Below are positions 8,461 to 13,760 of a DNA stretch of 16,058 nt, one piece after another. Both the position numbers and the translations under genes were made by a program. The notes beneath the pieces were generated by a model. The model was not told the origin of the DNA and ran no database searches. It saw nothing but the letters and a program-made list of their open reading frames with translations. Numbering within the stretch: the stretch's first letter is position 1; the number at the start of each line of letters is the position of its first letter. The stretch comes from Nitriliruptoraceae bacterium (GTDB lineage: Bacteria; Actinomycetota; Nitriliruptoria; Nitriliruptorales; Nitriliruptoraceae), in assembly GCA_007134165.1 (NCBI GenBank), contig SLLJ01000077.1, positions 1-16,058 of the forward strand. Direction: 5' to 3'.

Positions 8461-9500
8461 CGTGCCACCTCCCGGCGACGTGCCATCGCCTTGCGGTGCT
8501 CGCGTTCTGATCGGTCCTCGCGGCGGTCGAACAGCGCGTTGACCCCGAAGACCAGCGCTGCGGCCAGGGCGGACATCAGCACCAGCGTCCAGGCGATGGC
8601 GGCGGAGTAGCCGAACCGGAAGGGCTGCTGGAACGCCTGGCTGTAGAGGTAGAGCAGGATGGTCAGGTACTGGTTGTCGTTCCCGCCGCTGGTGCTGCCC
8701 GCACCGGCGCCGAACAGCAGCGGTTGGGCGAAGAGCTGCAACTGGCCGATGACGGAGAGCACGACGGCGAACAGGATCGCCGGGCGCAGCAGGGGCACCG
8801 TGATGCGAGTGAAGCGCTGGAAGCGGTTGGCGCCGTCGATCATCGCCGCCTCGTAGTAGCTCAGCGGGATCGCCTGGATCGCGGCCAGGAAGATCAGCGT
8901 GTTGAAGCCGGTGAACTGCCAGTTCACCATCGACGCGATGGCGATGTGTGAGCTGAGCCGTCCGGCGTGCCAGTTGAGTGGCTCGAAGCCGAGCAGTTGG
9001 ATGATGGCGTTGATCAGCCCGTTCTGCCGGGCGAACAGCGACTGGAACACGATCGCGATGGCCACCACCGAGGTGATGTTGGGTACCAGCAGGCCGCTGC
9101 GGAACAGGTGCGGACCCTTCAGCAGCCGGTCGTTGAGGATTTCGGCGAGGATCAGCGCCATGATCATCTGCGGCACGGTGGACAGCAGCAGGATCGAGAA
9201 GGTGTTGACCGTGGCCTTCCAGAACCTTGGGTCGTCGAGCAGGCGCACATAGTTGTCGATACCGGTGAAGCTGTCCATCCCCCCGAGCAGGCTCCAGTCG
9301 TGCAGCGAGACCCAGAAGGTGTAGCCCAGGGTGAAGACCCCGAAGATCGCGAACAGGATGAAGAAGGGCGAGATGAACAGGTAGGGGGCCCAGGGCTCCT
9401 CGTGGGCCGGCCCCCGGCCCAGCTTGGGCCGCGACTTGCGGCCCTGGCGTTCGGTGCCGTCGGGCGTGAGCTCGGCGGCCACCTTGGTCGGTGCGGTCAC
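8457..9500 (-). CDS. CUT1 sugar ABC transporter permease (MalF/CebF-like)
   Basis: This 347-residue inner-membrane channel subunit has a charged N-terminal tail of about 35 residues, then hydrophobic segments near 40-62, 99-121, 134-155, 185-208, 241-262 and 299-321. The EAA loop is EAAMIDG (217-223) ending in VPLLRP (235-240). The last 25 residues are strongly charged and cytoplasmic. The start is GTG at 9500, preceded by a strong Shine-Dalgarno, GGGGAGGAAG, read on the minus strand. Its stop overlaps the next permease start by ATGA. No ATPase gene follows, so the energising subunit must come from elsewhere, as with the shared MsiK ATPase of Streptomyces. Confidence 0.9.
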   Translation of the reverse strand: MTAPTKVAAELTPDGTERQGRKSRPKLGRGPAHEEPWAPYLFISPFFILFAIFGVFTLGYTFWVSLHDWSLLGGMDSFTGIDNYVRLLDDPRFWKATVNTFSILLLSTVPQMIMALILAEILNDRLLKGPHLFRSGLLVPNITSVVAIAIVFQSLFARQNGLINAIIQLLGFEPLNWHAGRLSSHIAIASMVNWQFTGFNTLIFLAAIQAIPLSYYEAAMIDGANRFQRFTRITVPLLRPAILFAVVLSVIGQLQLFAQPLLFGAGAGSTSGGNDNQYLTILLYLYSQAFQQPFRFGYSAAIAWTLVLMSALAAALVFGVNALFDRREDRSEREHRKAMARRREVAR

Positions 9501-9514
9501 GAAGGCTTCCTCCC

Positions 9515-9535
9515 CGCCGCCGGCTCAAGGCGGCG
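9515..9535 (-). promoter_or_regulatory. 7-bp hairpin next to the permease ribosome-binding site
   Basis: CGCCGCC (9515-9521) pairs with GGCGGCG (9529-9535) around a 7-nt loop. The structure abuts the GGGGAGGAAG Shine-Dalgarno of the first permease and could affect ribosome access. The pairing is seen directly; the effect is inferred. Confidence 0.4.
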
Positions 9536-9544
9536 TGCTGGCCG

Positions 9545-9581
9545 GCCGGGCCGGGGCCCCGTCAGGGACCCGCGGCCCGGC
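9545..9581 (-). promoter_or_regulatory. Stable hairpin after the sugar-binding-protein gene
   Basis: GCCGGGCC (9545-9552) pairs with GGCCCGGC (9574-9581). Pairing continues inward by four more base pairs past one bulged G, and an inner CCC/GGG pair is possible. It begins 10 nt after the binding-protein stop. There is no T-run. Such a structure after the first gene of a binding-protein operon typically protects the upstream message and limits read-through, as between malE and malF. That role is inferred here. Confidence 0.55.
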
Positions 9582-9591
9582 ACCGGGTCAA

Positions 9592-10902
9592 CTACAGACC
9601 CAGCTCGCGGTTGATGTTGGCCATGGCGGTTTCCCAGGCCTCGTCGGGCGTCTCGAGGCCGTCGGAGACCCGGTTGAGGGCCTCGCCGATCTCCTGGTTG
9701 ATGAGGTTGTAGTTCTCCCCGATGTTCTGGGCGACGACGTCCAGCGCGTTGTCGGAGTAGATCTCGCCCAGTGGTGCGTTGTTGAGGAACTCGCTGGTGA
9801 ACTCCCGCATCTGCGGGCTGTCGTACAGCTCGGGGGTGGAGGGGAAGTTGCCGGTGCCCTCGAAGACCCGCAGCTGCTGCTCGGGCGCGAGGATCCAGGC
9901 CATGAAGTCGTAGGCCTCCTGGGGGTGCTCGGACTGGGCCGGGATCACCAGGTGCGACCCGCCCCAGTTGCCGCCGCCCTCGGGCACGGTGGCCACGTCC
10001 CAGTCGCCGAAGGTGTCGGGCGCCTGGTCCTCGATGTAGCCGCGCATCCAGGCCGGGCAGGTCAGCACCGCGAAGTCACCGTTGTTCATGCCGGCGTTCC
10101 ACTCCGCGCTCCACGCCGGGGTCTTGGCGTCGATCTCGGCCTCGATGGCCGAGGTGACGATCTGCCAGGCGTAGGCGACCTGCTCGCTCTGCTCGAAGAT
10201 GTACTCGCCGTCGCTGTTGTAGTAGGTGTCGGGGGACTGGTTCACGACCGCGTCGTAGAGCAGGCCCTCGTTGTCGATGAAGGCGCGGCCGGTGGCCTCG
10301 CGGTACTGGATACCGACGTCGATGTAGTCCTCCCAGGAGTTCTCCCACAGCGCGGAGACCTCGTCGCGGTCGGTGGGCAGCCCGGCCTCTTCGAACAGGT
10401 CCATGCGGTAGCAGATCGCCATGCCGCCGACGTCGGTGGGCAGCCCGATGGTCGCCGAGCCGTCGAGGGTGGTCGCCTGGTCCCACTTCCAGTCGAGGTA
10501 GTCGTCCTGAATGTCGGCCGCGCCGTAGTCCAGCAGGTTGAGGAAGGAGTCGGCCTGGTTGGTGAAGGCGCCGATGAACGCGACTTCGGCGGCGGCGATG
10601 TCCGGGCCGCCGGTGCCGGCGGCCAGCGAGGTGATCAGCGCGTCGTGGTGCGCGTCGAACTCCTGGCTGAGGGTCTCGATGGTGATGTTGGGATTGTCGT
10701 CCTGGTACTCCTCGATCAACTCGTCGTAGCCGAAGTTGCCGAACGTCCACAGGTTCAGGGTGACGGGGTCACCGCTGGCCTCGGTGTCGGTGCCGTTGTC
10801 ACCGTCGTCGGTGCCGGCGGTGTCATCGGCGTCCGATCCACAGGCCGCGAGTATCACCGCCAGCGCCAGAAACGCGGCGACGATCCGTGTCGGGCTTCGC
10901 AT
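9592..10902 (-). CDS. Sugar ABC transporter substrate-binding lipoprotein (CebE-like)
   Basis: This 436-residue extracellular sugar-binding protein is the first gene of the transport operon. It has a lipoprotein signal: basic MRSPTR, a hydrophobic core, and the lipobox LAAC with Cys21 as the lipidated residue. A Gly/Asp/Thr-rich acidic linker (about 22-45) precedes the binding domain. The fold is supported by VTLNLWTFGNFG near the start, GGPDIAAAEVAF, and GLPTDVGGMAICYRMDLFEEAGLP, a block characteristic of family-1 sugar-binding proteins. The start at 10902 is chosen over an upstream in-frame codon (10980) because it gives a proper signal peptide and follows a GAGGAGGAGA ribosome-binding site. 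Operator context suggests beta-gluco-oligosaccharides as ligand, which the sequence alone does not prove. Confidence 0.93.
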   Translation of the reverse strand: MRSPTRIVAAFLALAVILAACGSDADDTAGTDDGDNGTDTEASGDPVTLNLWTFGNFGYDELIEEYQDDNPNITIETLSQEFDAHHDALITSLAAGTGGPDIAAAEVAFIGAFTNQADSFLNLLDYGAADIQDDYLDWKWDQATTLDGSATIGLPTDVGGMAICYRMDLFEEAGLPTDRDEVSALWENSWEDYIDVGIQYREATGRAFIDNEGLLYDAVVNQSPDTYYNSDGEYIFEQSEQVAYAWQIVTSAIEAEIDAKTPAWSAEWNAGMNNGDFAVLTCPAWMRGYIEDQAPDTFGDWDVATVPEGGGNWGGSHLVIPAQSEHPQEAYDFMAWILAPEQQLRVFEGTGNFPSTPELYDSPQMREFTSEFLNNAPLGEIYSDNALDVVAQNIGENYNLINQEIGEALNRVSDGLETPDEAWETAMANINRELGL

Positions 10903-10975
10903 GGTCGTTTCTCCTCCTCGCAGGGGATGAGCCCTGCGTCCTCGGTTCCCGGTCCGGCGGCGTGCCAGTCCGGGG

Positions 10976-11004
10976 TGCATACTCAGTCGTTCCCGCCCAA
11001 TTAG
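10976..11004 (-). promoter_or_regulatory. Possible operon promoter (weak)
   Basis: On the minus strand TATGCA (10981-10976) could be a -10 box. The -35 position 17 nt upstream then falls at about 10999-11004, touching the operator at 11003-11016. The -35 hexamer is a poor match to consensus, so the call rests mostly on the operator position. A leader of roughly 65-70 nt would result. Confidence 0.3.
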
Positions 11005-11016
11005 GGAGCGCTCCCA
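11003..11016. promoter_or_regulatory. LacI-family (CebR/CelR-type) operator O1
   Basis: AGGGAGCGCTCCCA contains the perfect palindrome GGGAGCGCTCCC (11004-11015). It differs at one outer base from TGGGAGCGCTCCCA, the published operator of Streptomyces CebR and Thermobifida CelR. It lies about 100 bp upstream of the binding-protein start codon, where it could block the promoter. Confidence 0.85.
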
Positions 11017-11189
11017 GTCGGGCGAGTGTCGGGTACGGGCTCTCGGTTGATGGGTCGTTGTCCTTCGAGACGGGTGGTGAATCAGCTGAATTCCCGACTC
11101 TTGTTGGCGTCAATCGGGTGCAGTCTCTTCGGGTTCCTCCGGAAGCGAGAACCCTCGCACCTCGATGATGGTCCGTGGAAGGCGCGGAA

Positions 11190-11203
11190 TGGGAGCGCTC
11201 CCA
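11190..11203. promoter_or_regulatory. LacI-family (CebR/CelR-type) operator O2, consensus match
   Basis: TGGGAGCGCTCCCA is a full 14-bp palindrome identical to the published CebR/CelR operator. It lies 35 bp beyond the repressor gene's stop codon and its centre is 187 bp from that of O1. It is probably the upstream partner in a DNA loop, or a block to read-through from the repressor gene. Confidence 0.88.
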
Positions 11204-11237
11204 AAACGGGCAGTCACGGCGAGAGGGTGCACCGGGA

Positions 11238-12272
11238 TCACGACGGCTGACCTCCCACCTGCTGCGAGGCGACGCTCGACGCACGGACCACCAGCCGGGT
11301 GGGCAGCTCGATTCGGCGCGCCGGGATCTCCGGCGACCGGATGCGCTCGAGCAGCAACTCGACCGCGACGCTGCCGGTCTGTTCGACTTCTTGACGCACG
11401 GTGGTCAGGGGCGGGCGGGAGTCCGCGGCTGGGGGCAGATCGTCGAAGCCGATGACGGCCACGTCCTCGGGGATCCGGCGACCGGCCTCCTGCAGGGCAC
11501 GTAGCACCCCGACGGCCATGCGGTCGGAGAAGGCGAAGATCGCATCGGGCGCCCGAACGAGCAGCTGCTGGGTTGCGGCGTACGCCCCGTCCTCGGTGAA
11601 GTCAGCCTCTACCACCAGTTCCGGGTCCATCGGTTGGCCTGCGACGGCGAGTGCGCGCTCGAAGGCCATGCGCCGAGTGCTCGCCGCCGCGCTGCGCATC
11701 GGACCGGTGACCGTGGCGATGCGGGTGCGTCCGAGGGAGAGCAGGTGTTCGGCGACCAGCGCCGCGCCGTTCTGGTTGTCCGCATCCACCGACGAGATAT
11801 GTGGGTTGCTGACCTCACCGACGATCACGAACGGAATGCCCGACTCCGTCAACTGCCATACCAGCGGGTCGTCAGAGAAGGTGGCGGTGACCACCAGTCC
11901 GTCGACGAGCTTGGTCCGCAGGACCCGTGCCGGCAGGTGCTCGTGCTCGGCCGCCGACTGGAACAAGAACAGCGACAGCGTCTGGTCGTGGTCGTTGCAC
12001 GCCCCGGAGATCCCCTGCACCAGCGCGGCGAAGTACGGATCGCTGAACACCTGCTCGGTGGTCTGGCGGATGGCCAGGCCGAGGATGCGGGAGTGTTGCC
12101 CGGCCAGCGATCGCGCGGCGGCATGCGGCACGAAGCCGGTCAACTCGACCACGTCGAGCACCCGGCGGCGGATCTCGGGGCGCACCCCATCCTGACCGTT
12201 GATGACGCGCGAGGCCGTGGACCGCGAGACACCGGCCAGCTCCGCGACCCGCTCCAGCGTCAGCTTCGGCAC
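11238..12272 (-). CDS. LacI-family transcriptional repressor (CebR-like)
   Basis: This 344-residue regulator has an N-terminal LacI helix-turn-helix: LTLERVAELAGVS then the recognition helix RSTASRVINGQDG, followed by the hinge FVPHAAARSLAG. The remainder is the periplasmic-binding-protein-like effector domain, with VDADNQNGAALVAEHLLSLG, IFAFSDRMAVGVLRAL and VAVIGFDDLPPA in the usual order. The start is GTG at 12272, preceded by GAGGTGG at good spacing and giving a standard short N-terminus. The open frame reaches 12305, but that start would lie inside an operator. Four near-identical operators flank the gene, so it most likely represses the downstream transport operon and itself. The operator sequence makes it functionally CebR/CelR-like, with cellobiose or a related oligosaccharide as probable inducer. 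Related LacI proteins in actinobacteria use similar sites, so the inducer is not certain. Confidence 0.9.
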   Translation of the reverse strand: MPKLTLERVAELAGVSRSTASRVINGQDGVRPEIRRRVLDVVELTGFVPHAAARSLAGQHSRILGLAIRQTTEQVFSDPYFAALVQGISGACNDHDQTLSLFLFQSAAEHEHLPARVLRTKLVDGLVVTATFSDDPLVWQLTESGIPFVIVGEVSNPHISSVDADNQNGAALVAEHLLSLGRTRIATVTGPMRSAAASTRRMAFERALAVAGQPMDPELVVEADFTEDGAYAATQQLLVRAPDAIFAFSDRMAVGVLRALQEAGRRIPEDVAVIGFDDLPPAADSRPPLTTVRQEVEQTGSVAVELLLERIRSPEIPARRIELPTRLVVRASSVASQQVGGQPS

Positions 12273-12288
12273 GGTGCCACCTCGCTGT

Positions 12289-12306
12289 TGTGGGAACGCT
12301 CCCACA
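12289..12306. promoter_or_regulatory. LacI-family operator O3 (autoregulatory)
   Basis: TGTGGGAACGCTCCCACA is an 18-bp palindrome with one central mismatch. Its core differs from the consensus operator by one base. It is centred about 26 bp upstream of the repressor's GTG start, ending 16 bp from it, so bound repressor would block its own transcription. Confidence 0.82.
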
Positions 12307-12379
12307 TCGCCACACTGCGCCTCATGATCGACCTCGGCTCGTGCTTAGACCGCTGTAGCGGGTTATTCCGTGTCGGGAG

Positions 12380-12408
12380 ATCGTACCATCATCGCCGCTT
12401 CTGGGAGC
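12380..12408 (-). promoter_or_regulatory. Probable repressor gene promoter overlapping operator O4
   Basis: On the minus strand TACGAT (12385-12380) is a good -10 match. With a 17-nt spacer the -35 position (12403-12408) falls within operator O4. The -35 hexamer itself is poor. Transcription would start near 12373, leaving a leader of about 100 nt that contains O3. Confidence 0.4.
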
Positions 12409-12415
12409 GCTCCCG
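12402..12415. promoter_or_regulatory. LacI-family operator O4
   Basis: TGGGAGCGCTCCCG contains the perfect GGGAGCGCTCCC core (12403-12414), with one outer base off consensus. Its centre is 111 bp from that of O3, mirroring the two-operator layout upstream of the transport operon. It could also affect the plus-strand gene starting at 12620. Confidence 0.83.
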
Positions 12416-12440
12416 ACATCATCAATATGACCGATGTCGG
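12413..12440. repeat. 8-bp inverted repeat beside operator O4
   Basis: CCGACATC (12413-12420) is the exact reverse complement of GATGTCGG (12433-12440), with a 12-nt AT-richer spacer. It shares two bases with the O4 core. It may be a binding site for a second regulator or a weak hairpin. Its function is unknown. Confidence 0.4.
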
Positions 12441-12619
12441 AACGGGAGTCAACCATCACCCGTTCGAAACACCCTCCAACGCCTGAAGTCGTGCGTTGAT
12501 CGCTCAGGTGGATCTTTCTGGTCGGAGCCTTCAGGTGGTCCGCGCCGGCCGTGGTGCTCTACGGTCGCTGGCGACGCCGCCTCGGCGTACCTACCCGTCC
12601 GCGGTCATCTCGGAGCGCC

Positions 12620-13480
12620 ATGTCATTCTCGCTCAGGACCTCTGCTCCTCCTCCTGGTTCCGACGGCCCTGGGCTCCGGGCCCCCAAGGCCCGGGGGTTG
12701 CGGTTGCTGGTGCCTGGTGTGCTCGCGCTGTTCGGCATCCTGGTGGCGGGCGGCGTCGCGTGGTGGGCCGCGCTCGGAGACTCGCCCGAGCTCGCCGCCG
12801 ATGATCGGCACCCCGACGGGTTCGTCGCCGAGGTCGTGCCCGACGCCGCTGCGCCCGACGCCGACGCCAACCTCGCCGAAGTGCAGGACGACGCAGCCGT
12901 ACCGCTCGAGGATGTCGACGACCCCGCCGGACCAACGCAGCCCCCGACCGATCCCGATTCGGACGCCGACGCTGATGAGCCGCTCGACCCTTCGGACGAG
13001 GATCGTGGGACACCCGGGCCGCGCGTGCAGCCGGTGCCATGGCTGTCACTGGTTCCGCCTGCCGGCAGCGGCTGGAACTTCGAGGTGTTCACCGAGACCG
13101 GACTGCCCGCCTTCGAAGGCACCCAGCCCCCGGATGGCCACCTCGAGGTGTTCGTCGACGACGGGTTCGTCAGCCTGCAGGAAGCGGTGCGGGAGGTCGA
13201 GCTCGCCGCCGCGAGGTTCGGGGCGACCGAGATCGGTCGCAATCAACGACCGGTGCCCGGCGCTGACGCGGCGGTGGGCCTGCTGCACTCGGTCCCCGAC
13301 GACAGCGCTCCCTTCGATCAGGGCATCCTGCTCCTCGAGGTCGCCGACTCCGCCCGCCCCCTGATCGTGGTGATGGTGATGTTCAGCGAGGGTGCCGGAC
13401 CGACGGTTCTCGAGATCGAGGAGACCTTCGCTTCGGTGGCTCTGGACATCGACGCGCTGCGCGCCGCCATGGCGGGTTGA
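12620..13480 (+). CDS. Single-pass membrane protein with acidic linker and unknown outer domain
   Basis: This 286-residue protein is not one I recognise. A short Pro/Gly-rich cytoplasmic tail with basic residues (18-28) precedes one membrane helix (about 29-51). A low-complexity linker rich in Asp, Ala and Pro (about 52-137) follows, then a compact domain (about 138-286) starting LVPPAGSGWNFEVF and including EEAFASVAL-like ending sequence EETFASVAL. The size and pattern loosely recall Mog1/PsbP-like outer domains such as those of mycobacterial LpqN/LpqT, but this is only an impression. The topology would put the domain outside the membrane. The start at 12620 has GGAG four bases upstream; an in-frame GTG at 12551 would add a basic tail without a good ribosome-binding site. 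It is transcribed away from the sugar cluster and need not be related to it. Confidence 0.75.
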   Translation: MSFSLRTSAPPPGSDGPGLRAPKARGLRLLVPGVLALFGILVAGGVAWWAALGDSPELAADDRHPDGFVAEVVPDAAAPDADANLAEVQDDAAVPLEDVDDPAGPTQPPTDPDSDADADEPLDPSDEDRGTPGPRVQPVPWLSLVPPAGSGWNFEVFTETGLPAFEGTQPPDGHLEVFVDDGFVSLQEAVREVELAAARFGATEIGRNQRPVPGADAAVGLLHSVPDDSAPFDQGILLLEVADSARPLIVVMVMFSEGAGPTVLEIEETFASVALDIDALRAAMAG

Positions 13481-13481
13481 G

Positions 13482-13493
13482 CGTCCCGGGACG
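13482..13493. repeat. 12-bp perfect palindrome after the membrane protein gene
   Basis: CGTCCCGGGACG begins two bases after the stop codon. It has no loop and no T-run, so it is a poor terminator. It could be a protein-binding site or chance in GC-rich DNA. Confidence 0.25.
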
Positions 13494-13567
13494 TTCCACA
13501 ACGGCCGCGCTCGACCCCGGGCAAGCCGGCGAATGCCGGAAGCTGCTCGGTGCGGGCGGTGAGCCTC

Positions 13568-13573
13568 TAGACT
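13568..13573 (+). promoter_or_regulatory. Possible -10 box for the reductase-like gene
   Basis: TAGACT fits the actinobacterial TAnnnT pattern in the 280-bp gap before the gene at 13761. No acceptable -35 box lies at the right distance, and the leader would be about 180 nt. This is a weak call. Confidence 0.2.
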
Positions 13574-13760
13574 GCACGCACATCACCAGCCACGGCGCTC
13601 CGGCACCGGTCGGACGAGGGTCCGCTGGTCGGTGTCCGCGGACCTTTGGTCCGTGGTCGCCGCTCGGCGCGATGGGACGTCTGGCCGCGAACGTGGTATG
13701 CCGAACGCGTCGATGTCCGCTGGTGGTCCCGGGAGCGGCGTACGACCACTGGGAGAACCG

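Larger units (their letters stand above)
10903..11237 (-). promoter_or_regulatory. Control region of the sugar transport operon (335 bp, no gene)
   Basis: This gap between the repressor stop and the binding-protein start holds two LacI-type operators (11003-11016 and 11190-11203), a possible promoter, and a small leader hairpin (10920-10937, GCAGGG/CCCTGC with a 6-nt loop) directly upstream of the ribosome-binding site. Small frames here read as shadows. The presence of operators in the gap suggests the operon has its own regulated promoter and does not rely on read-through from the repressor gene. Confidence 0.7.
12273..12619. promoter_or_regulatory. Divergent intergenic region between the repressor gene and the membrane protein gene (347 bp)
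   Basis: This stretch carries no gene. It holds operator O3, a probable repressor promoter, operator O4, and an 8-bp inverted repeat at 12413-12440. The right part (about 12441-12619) shows nothing clear beyond a modest GGAG ribosome-binding site (12612-12615) for the plus-strand gene. No strong plus-strand promoter was recognised. Confidence 0.6.

Noticed and set aside
7540..9528. 662-residue fused permease
   Set aside because: The frame is open upstream of the second permease only because of high GC. The residues before MTTLEQ have no membrane pattern, and the first permease lies in another frame with its own strong ribosome-binding site.
10903..10980. Upstream start for the sugar-binding protein
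   Set aside because: It would place 26 charged residues before the lipoprotein signal. The ATG at 10902 has the ribosome-binding site and a standard signal peptide.
11108..11113. TTGACG on the minus strand as the operon -35 box
   Set aside because: No TAnnnT hexamer follows at 16-18 nt.
12273..12305. Upstream ATG for the LacI repressor
   Set aside because: It lies within operator O3 and would add a non-family N-terminus before the helix-turn-helix.
13632..13760. N-terminal extension of the reductase-like protein
   Set aside because: The extension has no ribosome-binding site and no recognisable sequence. The ATG at 13761 follows GGGAG at good spacing.
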